From Hofstenia miamia (taxonomy: Eukaryota > Xenacoelomorpha > Acoela > Hofsteniidae): DNA of 64,000 nt. The notes below the pieces were generated by a model. The model ran no database searches. It saw only the letters and a list, made by a program, of their open reading frames with translations, and was not told the DNA's origin. Both the position numbers and the translations under genes were made by a program. The stretch is from positions 190,817-254,816 of the forward strand of contig CABFPE010000352.1 of the NCBI GenBank assembly GCA_900660155.1, given 5' to 3'. This document shows positions 1-11,599 of this stretch, piece after piece (position 1 is the first letter of the stretch; every line of letters begins with the position of its first letter).

Positions 1-113
1 TCAATTTCTTAACCCTTTATGGTAGTAATAGGAATACTAGTTAATACTATCAAACTTTCAACTGAAATATAATCTTATATCTATTTCATATACTTAATTA
101 TCTCAGTTCAAGT

Positions 114-525
114 TGCAATGAGAAATCTGTTTTAAGATACATGACCTTAATGTAATAACTACGTTTCACCTAACCGCATGCAGCGATTATTATGGCTTAA
201 TAAGAAACTGTTTCTTGTTGGCCACAAGCATTAGTAAACTAACGCCCATATTCCACAGCTTTTGTCTAGCATTGATGAGCCCCCTCTGCAATAGCAGGCT
301 CATAAACATGTTCAACAAGGGCTGCGGGTTGTGCACATGACACAGTACGAGCTTATTTGGTTTACTGCTACTAACTGTTTCAGCCGCTAAATAGTCAATC
401 TGTTCCCACTCCCAAGCTTCTTATATAAATGTAACAGCATGAACTGCTTGATGCAAAATAATGTATAATAATGATGTTGATTTGGCGGGTAAATAAATGT
501 AACGGAATTCTTGTTAATTGCATAT
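114..525 (+). repeat. Dispersed repeat family, copy 1
   Basis: This segment aligns by eye with 16602-16975 in the same orientation. Shared blocks include TGCAATGAGAAAT, a TCACCTAA block, TTTTGTCTAGCAT, GCAATAGCAGGCTCAT, TGTGCACATGACACAGTA and a CCACTCCCA block. Similarity may continue to about 525. No coding capacity, polymerase III boxes or inverted ends were recognised, so the class is unknown. Confidence 0.7.
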
Positions 526-1031
526 TAAATTTGATGTGAAAGTTATTTAAATAGGGCCATTGACCATTTATTTATTTTTTAACTAAACAATATTAATAGT
601 GAGAGGTTCATTCTGCTACAAAAAGAGGGAGGCTAAGCTTTGCATTTGGGAACTTCCCCCCCCCCTTGGACACCCGTAGCTACGCCAGTGGTTTCTTTAA
701 CAAATTAGTAAGAAATTCTGAGAAAATAATCAATTTTATTTGCGCATTTCTCAGGTATATGCAGCAATAAATTGCTTTGTGTTAACAATATGCATCTAAA
801 ATATGCACCTAAAATACGGCACAAAAATTTGAAATATATCATTTAAATATGCATCTATGCATTTATGCATATATACTAAGCCTGATTATCACTGTCTTCT
901 GACAAATTATGCAAACTCACAGTACTTTCACTTTCAACAAATCGTCTTTTACTAACTTGTTAACAATTTTTCGCTATTTTAGGAAATACCTTGAATTTAA
1001 TTTTTTTATTTTTTTATGTAATTTGCCATCA

Positions 1032-1275
1032 CAGTTTATTTAAAACTTCAATAAGAAACATGTTTTAGGTACATGACTTAAATGAAATAATTACATGTCT
1101 CACCTAACCTGTGCTATTATTAAGGCTGACTAAGAAACTATGCTGTTTTACTATTTGACGATTGTTCAAACCTTTAGATCAGTGTTCAATCAGTATTGAT
1201 TGTCTATGCTAGCTGTATACATTATAATGTATACTGTGGAAGCAGTCTGATTAACTAAATAAATAAGTATAATGG
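1032..1275 (+). repeat. Dispersed repeat family, partial copy 2
   Basis: The block running from ATGTTTTAGGTACATGACTT through TGTCTCACCTAACC to GGCTGACTAAGAAACTA matches the first third of the repeat at 114-525. The centre (the CAATAGCAGGCTC region) is missing. A short stretch near 1255-1275 resembles the end of copy 1. This is probably an internally deleted copy. Confidence 0.55.
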
Positions 1276-3107
1276 AAACAAAATATTATTTGTAAGTCCA
1301 TTGGCTAATATGTTTGATGAGTATGAAGAAAATTGAAAAAATCATTTAGAAAAAATTTGGAAATTTTGGTAAATATTTTTCAAATCTTTGGAAAATTTGC
1401 TTGTGATAAAAAGTAGCACTAAAAAGTGTAAATTCAACTTGCTTATTTGAGGAAACCATCTACAACAATCGTAATAATGGCAATTAATGGCCTCCTTAAA
1501 ATTAATTAAATGCCATTTTTAAAACATAAATTCCATTAATGGCAGTTAATTTTTCCCGCCATTAATTTTTAAGTAGCTTTGAGCAAATAATATTTTGAAA
1601 TTTATATAATAATGCACATGACATTAAAAAAAGATCAGCACTTTTATGTACACTTAGTTAATAAATAACTACGATCCGGTGACCCAGGTTCAGCATACCG
1701 TAAAAAATCATATATAAATTTTATATACATAATTGAAGATTTAAAAAAAAATAAATTTCAAGATTGTGTATTTTATGCATTGTACTCTTTTGAATAACAT
1801 AATACGTTCACAAAAAATTGAAATCTACAGAAAAAGAGATTATTTCCGCGACAGACCATCAAGATGCTATTATCAGTGATGCATTAAGAAATAATTTGAA
1901 GCAAATTGAGATGTAATTGGAGTCATTATAACAAGGTAATTGCATATATTTTCAAAATGCAAATGTTCATTTGTAAGTAGTTAGTGGAAGTAATCAAATT
2001 TCGAATTCGTACGTTGAGATTTCTATATTAGAATTACAAAAGGAGAGGAATATGTGAATGCAATAATGAATGCAATAGATAACTAGCGTAGATTTTGCAA
2101 ATGAGATTTTTCCTTTCTAATCTGTGACACCATCATTCAGAACAAATAACGTGCACTGTGCAACATCACATGCGATAACTTGCACATTCAACGCAAGAGA
2201 ATTTTAGCTATATACATTAGAATAAATAAAACGGTTTAGCAAAAGCACGTGAAGCTACACTTGTGTATTAAAATCTGGAATATTTTTGACAACTTGTAAA
2301 ATTGAAACGAGCTAAACAACGATTCTAATGCCTTTACAATAATGAGAAGCAATAAATAGTACAATCAGACTCGAAGCCAAGACAAGTTGAGCCCTCTTGG
2401 TAGAATTTATGGTGAAACACCAATAACTTTTTGCAATGCACAATTTTAAATTGATGTCTTTAGTTTTTTAGATAAAAATAGCTTATAATTAAATGCAAAA
2501 CCATATAATACAAGACATGCTACAAAACAAACTTTAAGCCTGATAATTTTTTTTAAAAAACTGCAGAAAACAAAATGTTCTAGAATTTTGCATACGAGTG
2601 TAGTTAAGTATCATGGGGATTATGAATAAAGAAAAAATTTAATAGGCTACGAAAGTAAAAAATAGAAAATGCCAATTAGAAATAAAACCAGTTGGAAATG
2701 GATTACACATTTTTACCGAATAACCACTTCTATTATAATGTCTCTTACGTAAACTTCTATATAATGATGGCTATTTACATATTTGTATAATCCAAATAAT
2801 AGGGGTTTGTAATGACATTATACAAATTAATTATTATACATAGAAGTAGAGTAAATTCGCATCAAATTCGTTTAAAATGACTGTTCACTAGATTTAATGC
2901 CTTAGTTTAATTTTAACTTTGATCTTAAGAGAAACTACATAAAAATTATTGTTTAACAGTGATTTACAAGCTAATTATTCGAAAACCAATCGCATGAGCA
3001 TCTAATTCAGAAAAAATAACTCAGACATCTAAATCATAATAGTTTTCTTTAACCTTCAATTGGCTATATTGAGTTAGTAAGTATGTGTTTACAGTATAAC
3101 AGTCTTC

Positions 3108-3200
3108 GTAAGCCCGGGATACCAGGCTCCTGAATAGTAACGGCCTTTAAATGTGGACAGGACTGTCACAGTCCCGGGCTTGTAGACTAAACCTGGGAAA
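3108..3200. repeat. GC-rich island with CCCGGG inverted motifs
   Basis: AAGCCCGGGATA near 3110 and TCCCGGGCTTG near 3172 are inverted copies. The flanking sequence holds further GGCC and CCTGG words in an otherwise very AT-rich region. The island lies about 270 bp upstream of the hAT transposase and may be the subterminal repeat of that element. No matching 3' end or target duplication was found. Confidence 0.35.
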
Positions 3201-3473
3201 ATAAAGGCATATTTTGCATATTTTTCAGAGAATGTATTCGTCACAAAGACGCACAAAAATGGGATTTTAAGGGAGGGGTGAAGTGCCAAAGAAAGTTATA
3301 AACGCATATAATGACATAAAACAGAGTTTACTGAATTCTTTAGAAAATTAAGAAATGACTACTGTTTGTCCATTGCTGCTACAGCATAAACATAATTCCC
3401 GCGATGTTGATAATTTGAGGAGATCCCTCTCTGTGTGTAGTTCAATTTTGACCTGCCCGTTACGTGTAGCAAT

Positions 3474-4697
3474 ATGCCAAAAACAAGTTGCTCTCATTTG
3501 AAGCGATTGAAGGACTATTGCCGAGAATTTATAGACCTTTCCACTCATGGAAATACAGTTACATGTACACGATGTACATGCGAGGCCGGGTATCTTCGTC
3601 GGTCGCAGGTTTCGCAACATTTTCAAATAGCAAAGCATCAGGCGAATTCCAACAATTTACGACAGCAGAATATATTTCAAGCAAAAGAAGCATCCTCCTC
3701 CAAATCACAGTTCGCATTAGATCTTTGTCAAACGTTCGTAAGAGTAGATATTCCTCTCTTCAAATTGCAGAATCCTAATTTGCAAGAATTCTCTAAGAAA
3801 TACTGCAGATTCCCCTTACCTTTTGAGTCTACTACTCGCAGCAAAAATTGATCTGATTATGACGACATCATGAAGAGATTGACAACCCAACTGGAAAACA
3901 AGTTTATATGGGTAGCCTTGGATGAAACCACAGATTCGGCCGGGAGATACGTCTACAATTTTTTTGCTGAGGTCTTGAACGAAACACGTGAGAAGTACTT
4001 GATTGATGTACAATACCTGGAGAAGATAAATCACTCCACTGTTAGTCAGGCCCTTGTTCATGCTTTACAAAACATTGGAGTAAACTTCAACATGGTCTTA
4101 GAAATCTTGAGTGCATTGCATGCATTGCTCACAATCTTCATCGAATTGCAGAAGCCATCAGAGAAGAATTTTCTAATGATCGTTTGATGTCTACAATGAA
4201 GAAAATCTTTGTTAAATGCCCAAGTAAAGCAATTTTCAAGAAATGTGCCCCTGGTTGCCCTTACCACCCAAACCTGTGACCACAAGTTAGGGAACGTGGT
4301 CTAATTTTAACTTTCTGCCAGAAGTGATGCAGGCACTATAAAAAAGGATTTATTGCCGTCTGAAGCATGAATTATGCTGTCTACAACAATCAGCAAGATA
4401 AAGAATCATGTCAAACTCTATGGCAAAATGTGTGACGTGTTTCAACACAACCAGGGACTAAAGCAGCTCGCAGGCTTCCTGAAGCTGATTCTGCCCCAAT
4501 ATACGCCAATTTCTGAGATCACGGAAGATGACGAGTTTCCAAGAAATCTTAACACTGCTCAACTTTCCGCATATGCTTTTGCGGTGGTAACGTCAGTTGA
4601 ACGCTCGTTCTCAAGGTACAAGAGCGTCATGAGGGCAAATCGACAGCGCTTTTTAGAAGAGAACTTGCGGAAATACTTTATTGTTCATTGCAACTGA
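3474..4697 (+). pseudogene. Broken hAT transposase with CGGBP1-like zinc finger
   Basis: Three segments in related frames together read as a hAT-superfamily transposase. The first (3474-3851) begins with a BED-like zinc finger (VTCTRCTCE, then SQHFQIAKHQAN), resembling the CGGBP1 group that derives from hAT elements. An in-frame TGA at 3849 separates it from 3870-4187, which has the typical WVALDETTDSAGRYV segment of the catalytic region. A frameshift follows near 4150: the neighbouring frame continues with NDRLMSTMKKIFVKCPS. The last segment (4374-4697) is the C-terminal dimerisation region, with VTSVERSFSRYKSVMRANRQ. Stops and frameshifts make it inactive. Part of the centre, around 4260-4370, is poorly preserved. 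The superfamily call is firm; the element ends are not defined. Confidence 0.85.
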
Positions 4698-4699
4698 AT

Positions 4700-5300
4700 A
4701 AAGTGCTTCTCTTGTGTGGTGTAATAATCCAATATTTCTGCATATTTTGTTTCCTTTTGAAACATATTTTAACAATATTTTACGACATGTTATATTTTCC
4801 CTACCTATAACCAATGATTTGCTTTGTTTCAATATTTAAGTGTTAGGTGTGCATTACGGATGATACTATTTTGCAACCTAATATTAGCAAGCATTTTATG
4901 ATGAGTTAGTGCATATTTAATATAAATATTGCATCCCAATGAAAACATTTCCAAATTTTGAATTATCGCGTGACTATATAAATTGGTAAACAAAGAAATG
5001 GTCTTTTTCAAAATGACTAGCTATAAAGGCAAGATAACTTCTACACTTCATGATTGAATATTTTCAATGTTACACACAAGTGTTATTGAAGACTCAAGAT
5101 TTAGATTAGAATGCCCAAAATATCTACTTAGATTACACAACACATATATTTAATTTACGTCAATGCAGTTTGTTTAAAATTTATATTTATGGTGTTTAAA
5201 CTTCAATATACAAATCATGCAGGAGTATATACTAGTAGCCTAGCTATGAATGAGTTTGCAACACTTCTAAAAAAGCACGTTACGAATGACGTACTACAAC
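4700..5300. other. Non-coding AT-rich spacer
   Basis: This holds only short frames without coding character. It separates the hAT relic from the repeat-ended DDE element. Nothing further is seen. Confidence 0.5.
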
Positions 5301-5465
5301 ATTTCAATATGTATTTCCTCAGTTTAAATATGCATTTCATATTTTCAAATAGCATTTCATATTTTTAAATAGGTATTTCATTCGTTTGAAATTGCATTTC
5401 AATTTCATCATTTTAAATATGTATTTCATCCGTTTAATTACTAGTTTTATATTTCAAATATCAAC
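5301..5465 (-). repeat. Left array of ~21-bp units (inverted to the right array)
   Basis: ATTTC recurs every 20-22 bp, with spacer sequences such as ATATTTTCAAATAGC and ATCCGTTTAATTA. The reverse complement matches the right array unit. The copies are more diverged than on the right. Confidence 0.75.
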
Positions 5466-5596
5466 TTGCTGACATTTAAACGCGCTATTTTCTATATTTC
5501 AATCACGCAAGTGAAAGATTCACATGGTGTTTGCCGAGTGAATATGCTCTGTGGAGATATCAAGAAATTAATCCCTTGTGGTCATCTTAATTCAAA

Positions 5597-6542
5597 ATGT
5601 TGCAATATTGCTTTGACAACAGACGTCCATATTGCCGTTCAACACCAACAACCATTGAAATCGTTGTTAGGAAGACGTACAAAATACACAATGTTAGGGA
5701 TCGTCAGTTATTAGTTGAGGCAGCTAATCGCGGAAAAGACTGGCGAGCTTTAGCTTCAACATTGAAAATAAACTTTTGCACTGCTCATTCTTGGATAAGG
5801 TCAGGGAAAAGAAGAAAAAAGGTGGCAATAAGCCTTGCAAGGTTACTGAAGATATGCTAGATTTACTTATAAATAACATTGAAGAAAATGGTACTATATT
5901 GTTGAAACAACTGAAATAGCTAATTTTTAAAGAATATTATGTGGTACTGTCATTGATGACAATTTCGAACTCTTTGCATGCGGCTCTGTATACTAGTACC
6001 TGCTGCACATGCGACCTACAACAATTAATACTGACCAAAATAAAAGCGATATGATTGTGTGCATTCTCAAACTCAATATATTCGAAATGGAAAGCAAATC
6101 ATGTGCATAAATGAGACAAATATTAATGTATACATAAGACGAAGAGTTGGAAGATCAAAGGTTAGTTCTCGTACCGTAGTTAATGGGGTGTTTAAAATGA
6201 ATACAAAAAGAGGATCGCATACCGTTGATGCAAATATTTGGTTGAACGACGTTCTTGAATTATGGCCAGAACAGGGCAATGTTTTGTACGATCTTGTCAT
6301 TGTCTGCGATAACGCCCCATGTCATAGTAAATTTAGCCGACTCAAAAGTCGTATTATTAAGGTTTGGTCCTTACAGCCCAATGCTCAATCCAATTGAATC
6401 AATTTGGAGCAAAGTGAAGTCCTACGTTAAAAGTTGTATTGGCGTTTCCCGTGTTCAGCAACCTGGCCTACAAGAACAAAGAACTACTTATTTGGAAGGC
6501 TTAATAATTGAAGCAGTGGGTACAGTTGCCATAAGAGATTGA
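5597..6542 (+). pseudogene. Transposase of the repeat-ended element, broken
   Basis: Fragments in several frames give the order of an IS630/Tc1/mariner-type transposase. The N-terminal helix-turn-helix includes DRQLLVEAANRGKDWRALA then TAHSWIRSG. The catalytic part has CINETNINVYIRRRVGRSKV, then VIVCDNAPCHS, then FGPYSPMLNPIESIWSKVKS. The second Asp (CDNAPCHS) and the final Glu (NPIES) are present, but the first catalytic Asp of the usual DETN is Asn here. Frame changes occur after the HTH (about 5860-6060) and between the second and third motif (about 6320-6370). The N substitution and the frameshifts show it is inactive. Confidence 0.85.
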
Positions 6543-6716
6543 TCTTCATTCTTCGAGACTGTCCTAGAAAAAATGCTTGTGTACATGTATATTTGCTTGT
6601 AATATCATATATTTTTGCTTTTTAGTGTAGTACATATATTGCCATTCATTTTAATGAAAAATCTCAGAGATACAAGTTTTACAGAATTATAGTATTTGAT
6701 ACCCCTATTACAACGC

Positions 6717-6903
6717 TGAAATACATATATAAACGGATGAAATAGATATTTAAACGGATGAAATAGATATTTAAACGGATGAAATAGATATTTAAACGCA
6801 TGAAATACATATTGAAAATGATGAAATACATTTTTAATAATATGAAATACAATTGGAAAATATGAAATCCATGTTTAAAAATATGAAATACTGTTTGAAA
6901 TTG
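6717..6903 (+). repeat. Right array of ~21-bp units
   Basis: About nine head-to-tail units begin GAAATA or GAAATC. The first four are nearly identical (centre TTTAAACGGAT) and the later ones drift (TTTTTAATAATAT, AATTGGAAAATAT). The gradient suggests recent expansion at the inner side. It is the inverted partner of 5301-5465. Confidence 0.85.
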
Positions 6904-9900
6904 TGTATAAACAATTTCAAAGTTAGTAGTAAGTAAAAACCTAACAAAATAAAGCCGCGCCCGGCATAAGAGAATATTGTTTTACTAACACAGTAAATAA
7001 CCCACAAATAGAACAGATTTAAAACTAAATAACTAAATATGAAATGAACAGTGTAATGAAAACGTCAGATTTGTGTGCAAAGCCTATAAGCTGGCCAAAA
7101 CATTAGCAACATGTGACTCAATTGTTTTCGAGCCATAATTGTAAACAATTCACAACCTATATTATTCCTATTGTTATCACTTAATAACTGAAAGAATAGC
7201 ATAAATTATAGGAATTCTGACATACATTATTACTTTCAGATTAAAATGGAAACCAAATACGATAAACAGATATTTTTGTAATATATGAAATTGCACAGAA
7301 GCTTAATCTGAATTTGATACCTCCATTTTTGTTAGTGTGCTTCAAACTCAGAAGTATTTATAATATATAATTAGCCTTAAGCCCTAAAAACTACAAAGTA
7401 TATTTGAACAGTAATGAACAAATAAATTTTAGCTGATTTTTTAAATTAAATTTTCAAAACGCTGAAATAATATAAACTGACAAGACGTATTATTAGTACA
7501 TTGAATTATAAAGAGACTGAATTTAGTAACTACGGAATCTTTAAATGAATTAATTTTTTATCAAAATGAATATTGAAGCTGTAACAAGTCTGTGTTTTCA
7601 TAATCATTTGGATTTTAAACGAATCCATGCTCCACATATTCATATCCAATAAATGGTTTAAATTTCACCATCTCACAAATTAATGAAAAATTCCAAATGC
7701 AATAAAATTTTTTTTATAAGAATACACCTAAAGAGAAACTTTCTGCTAAACAAATAAAACATGCCGAGATTGTGGTGCAAGCAACTAGACAATTAGACTT
7801 CATTTCAAATATCAACATGTTCTATAGATTGCCATAAAAAAACTTGCATACGTCGCTGCATTCACAACCCCAGATTTATAACGCCTTGATACAGAACGAT
7901 TTTCAATACATATGTATCTAACTGATGGAATCAATGCCTTAAAACTATGATGAATAGACACAAACTGATAATATTTCAATGTATCATGTTAATAATTGAA
8001 AGATAAATGGTCTCGATATTAAATATCCAAAATTCCAAAAGTTCAGTATAAAAGGAAACATCTTAATTCAGCACATAAATGTCACGTATATTGCACATTC
8101 AATAATAAATGTCAAACAAATTTTAATGAGAAAGTCATTGCTATTCAAGAACTCGAGTTAGCGATGCAACTTTCGATAATCCATATTAGTTTAAGCACTT
8201 GATACACTATATTTCAAATATGAATACTCATACCTGCAAAACCCAAAAAGTGACTGTAAGGAGAAATTAATAAGCATAGACCCAAATTCAAGTCATAAAA
8301 AGATATTTTAGCAAATGATTACAACAACTTCTAGAGAAAATTGAGTGCAATAAAAAATGCTGGTTAGTAGAAAGCATTTAACATAAAATTAATATAAATT
8401 TTAAGATTATAATCAAAATTAATTTGTGGAATACTTCAACAAAAAGTCTTTGACAATTTGCATATATTTGCGTAGCAAATAAGAGCTGTATAATAATATA
8501 TTGTATTGCTAGTGAGTACGCATAGGTGCTCTTATTGAAAAGAGATTACTAATGACATGCGCAGCATAATATAATTAGAAAAACAGTTATAGACTGGGAC
8601 AACATGCATTAGTCATAAGTTACTGGAAGTACCTATAGGCAATAAGTTAATTGATAAATCATTTCGTAAATTTTGATGGGAGTGATGAACTGTGCATAAG
8701 TATGAACGTGACTTTAGAAGATTCAGGCAAACTATTGTAATAATTGCAAAAAATTATTGAGCTTAACAAAGTCTATATTGCCCAGTTATATTTGAATAAT
8801 AAAGAATTATTACGACCAGATATTTAGTAGCCACATATAGTCATAGTTTTAAACAGCTCATGTAATATGTACGTGTGCAGAATTTTACTCGCTTCCGTTT
8901 GTACTATAAGAAATTCTTGTGCGTTGCAAGAGAATTAGAATTTGCATACACGCAGAACAACGGGTGCGGAAGATCAGCCCAATTGTCAATTTCAAAGCAA
9001 AAATGAAATATCAAAATATGTAATTTTCTTGATATTTGGTATATTTCAGGTCCTTTTAGATATATTTCCAGTCTTGTTCTATTATGAGCGCATAAAAAAT
9101 TCTGCTCTCATGATTCAACGAAAACATTCCTTTAACCACACTATATAAATTTACTAGAATTTGCTATACTAAATGTCAAATATGAATATTTAAACCTTCA
9201 TAAAAGCATGTGAGGTTATACTAGTGTGCTAAAATCTGGAATAATTCAAGATAACAGTAAATTTTCATTAAAAGATACTTAAAAGATTGAAAAATATTTT
9301 TGAAAATCATTTCTAAAAGCAATTTGAATAATTGCAATTCGCTTAGAATGTTTGGACAATAGCAATAATAACAGATTTCTAGTAAGATATGCAAATATCT
9401 ACAGTGCTATTGATGAAACTGGACAATTTTTAATCTTTGCACAATAGTTAACCCATTACTACCCAAATTATTTTTTCATATTTTGTCTGGGACTCTGACC
9501 ATATTTACATAAGTATTTTTGCGCAAAACTAAATACTTTTCCTAATTTTGTACCTGGGCAGTTGTTTAAAACATACAATCGTATCTAAAAAGAATATATT
9601 CGTTAGCAATTACTTTTAAATTTTACCTACTATATTTAGTAGCCTGGGTAATTCATAAGAATTACGAAATCCTACAATTTGCATCTTGAAAATGTGGCAT
9701 GTTTAATTTTGTGTATACAAATAAAAGAAAATTTGCATGGCTTAACATAAGCATATCTTAAACAAAGGATTAGTACATTCTTTGATTTAAACAGTTTTGA
9801 AATTAAAAAATAGTTTGCTGGAATCATTTGAATAAAACAAAATTCAAATTCAAATAAAACTTAACGTATTGCGCGCTGTATTAAACAAAGCTACAAGCAA

Positions 9901-9909
9901 AGCAAAATG
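6904..9909. other. AT-rich non-coding DNA
   Basis: There are no convincing exons. A frame at 8942-9148 (+) with a hydrophobic centre has no homology I recognise and is not called. 9195-9250 resembles 2232-2290 weakly. Between 9447 and 9660 the words TTAACCCATTACTACCC and GTAGCCTGGGTAATTC look like loosely inverted element ends, but the match is too poor to call. Confidence 0.5.
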
Positions 9910-10071
9910 TTAGTCTCCTTCATAGCCAGGAACAATGATGTCAATTGTAGAGTAAAATCTTAATCCGAGCCTCTCCTGAGGACTTACCTGAGAGAGAGTA
10001 TTTTGATCAGGAATTTCAAAAAACTCGTTTGGGTTTTTTATGTACAACACTATATATGCTTCAAATATACA
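9910..10071 (-). CDS. Terminal exon of a serine-rich host gene
   Basis: Reading the minus strand, a good acceptor (pyrimidine tract, then TAGCCTACAG) at 10072-10073 opens 54 codons in phase 0, including a stop at 9910. The peptide starts CIFEAYIVLYIKNP and ends STIDIIVPGYEGD, with an acidic, ordered-looking middle (EFFEIPDQNTLSQV). It is probably the 3' end of the gene whose upstream exons are at 11145-11319 and 11367-11589. The phase of the joining donor was not resolved, and a further exon in the 10.1-11.1 kb interval is possible. The product is not recognised. Confidence 0.55.
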   Translation of the reverse strand, partial: CIFEAYIVLYIKNPNEFFEIPDQNTLSQVSPQERLGLRFYSTIDIIVPGYEGD

Positions 10072-11144
10072 CTGTAGGCTACTAAAGAACATCTAAAAAG
10101 TTATAAATCGACCATATAGCTTGTTGGTTGAATAAAAGATGTGTTACAATATTTTGGATACTGTATAGTATAGAATAATAGTTTGATAAAATTTTAATGT
10201 TCATTAAACATTAAGAGTAGTTATTACAAGGGTCTGAGCCATATTGTCTATTATATACATAATGTTTAAGTACCCAGTTGACTCTAGTGACCTGCATAAA
10301 TTTACTTTTAATAATGAAAATTTCAACCTCATTCACTGTGCATGAAACAAAAATTATCATTACAGACAAAAAAATCTTAAGAAACATGAATTTAACTAAA
10401 ATTAGAGGCTTTGCCAAATTCTACTCCAGTATTGCTAATTTTTTATTGGCTGAAAAGATAAATCAAAGTCGAGGTAAAACCTGAACATCATTGGAATCTT
10501 AAGTTTCGTATAAATTATTTTTATCAACAGACAAAACTGATATCACAACTATTTCGATATCTTAAAATATGCCGAGAACACAGTTCGAAGAACATTAGGG
10601 CATACTTATTTATTTTAGATGGTGATTACGACCATATTATATAGTACTTTCAAAAGACTTTGTACACAAATTGCATTATTAATAGCAAAAACACAAAAAG
10701 CCGGAATATTTACAGAGCAAAAATCCAAAAACCTGCTTTTCATGTTTCTGAAATTAAACTTTCGCTATATTAAATTATTACACCAATATGAACCAATCAC
10801 AATGCTTAGAGTTAAGGATTCAGACACCTTATTCTAAATCAATCGGCACCCAACTAGTTTGACCATTGTTGCTAATAAATCATACGATCTGGTATTCTAT
10901 TTGAGCTAAATGTCTATTTTAGATGCATCCGTTAAAATGAACATCTATCATTAATTATATAAGTAGCACTAGTTTATGCTTAAAGCTTAATATATGAGTC
11001 AGAATATTAATGTATATTTACCCGACTACCACCTCCACAGCTGCTGAGTCGTCTAACACGCGGGCTAGTAAATATTGATGACGCTTGGTATGACAAATGA
11101 TCGGACCTAAATTAAGTGAAAAGAAATTTTCACAAAAATAATAC

Positions 11145-11319
11145 CCTGTACAGACATTCAGACTTAAAGGTAAGCTATTAGAACGATATAGAACACTCTT
11201 ATCTAAAGGAGCCAAGCAAGGTTCTCTGCTTTCACTTGATTTTCTCCAGCGGCGGAAATTATCTTCTGAAAGAGATTCTCTGACACGATTACTCGAATGT
11301 ATGATGTAGCCCATTGAAT
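11145..11319 (-). CDS. Internal exon of the serine-rich host gene
   Basis: The acceptor TTCTCTACGTTAGCAG ends at 11320. The frame opens as (T)AT TCA ATG GGC and completes the codon left by the GTAAGT donor of the upstream exon, so the two exons join in phase. The peptide is rich in Ser and Arg (RVRESLSEDNFRRWRKSSES, then YRSNSLPLSLN), typical of a disordered, phosphorylatable tail. The 3' boundary is uncertain: GTATTA after 11145 is my choice, but GTACAG and GTCTGT lie within ten bases. Function unknown. Confidence 0.65.
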
Positions 11320-11366
11320 CTGCTAACGTAGAGAAAGCAATTACGGCAAATTATAAATTTACTTAC

Positions 11367-11589
11367 AATGAGATGAAGGAAGGCTTTGAGAGCATGCGAA
11401 AGAACGAAATTGTCGATGTGATGGATAATCGGTATCAGATAAATCGGAAGTAGACTCATCTTGATCAATCAACGTGCGTGTTAAACATATATTTGAGGGT
11501 GGAAGCGACGTTACTGAACAGGAATCGTAATCGGACGTATTATCAGAACACCCACGACGTTTTAGAGAGTCTTCATCAAATATATCCAT
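11367..11589 (-). CDS. Upstream exon of the serine-rich host gene
   Basis: The exon ends at a consensus donor, GTAAGT, at 11366-11361. It encodes an acidic, serine-rich stretch: DIFDEDSLKRRGCSDNTSDY, then LIDQDESTSDLSDTDYPSHR, then SFACSQSLPSSH. The low-complexity Ser/Asp content suggests a disordered regulatory region. The 5' limit is open: an ATG lies at 11589, but an acceptor GATGAAG slightly inside is also possible, and the gene may continue upstream. Codon content differs clearly from the AT-rich surroundings. No family was recognised. Confidence 0.6.
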
Positions 11590-11599
11590 CAAAAAGAAA

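Larger units (their letters stand above)
1..3100. other. AT-rich non-coding DNA with dispersed repeats
   Basis: No reading frame here has coding character on either strand. The stretch contains two copies of a dispersed repeat (listed separately) and a run of about ten C followed by a sequence reading as the reverse complement of a CAGTGGCGTAGC-type transposon end near 655-692. Around 1475-1575 the motif ATTAATGGC recurs in both orientations, as in the subterminal repeats of some hAT-type elements. A segment at 2232-2290 weakly resembles 9195-9250. I see nothing else. Confidence 0.6.
5301..6903 (+). mobile_element. Dead DDE (Tc1/IS630-type) transposon with repeat-array inverted ends
   Basis: A broken transposase lies between two arrays of a ~20-21-bp unit in opposite orientation. 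On the right (6717-6903) the unit is of the form GAAATAGATATTTAAACGGAT, about nine tandem copies. On the left (5301-5465) the same unit appears as its reverse complement (ATTTCATCCGTTTAA and similar), about seven or eight more diverged copies. The arrays therefore act as long inverted terminal repeats made of tandem repeats. The outermost ends and target duplication could not be fixed. Confidence 0.75.

Noticed and set aside
3348..3638. Minus-strand frame of 96 codons overlapping the hAT zinc finger
   Set aside because: It is the antisense shadow of the transposase start and has no recognisable motif.
9447..9660. Possible piggyBac-like ends (TTAACCCATTACTACCC and GTAGCCTGGGTAATTC)
   Set aside because: The inverted match is poor, no second TTAA flank is seen and there is no transposase.
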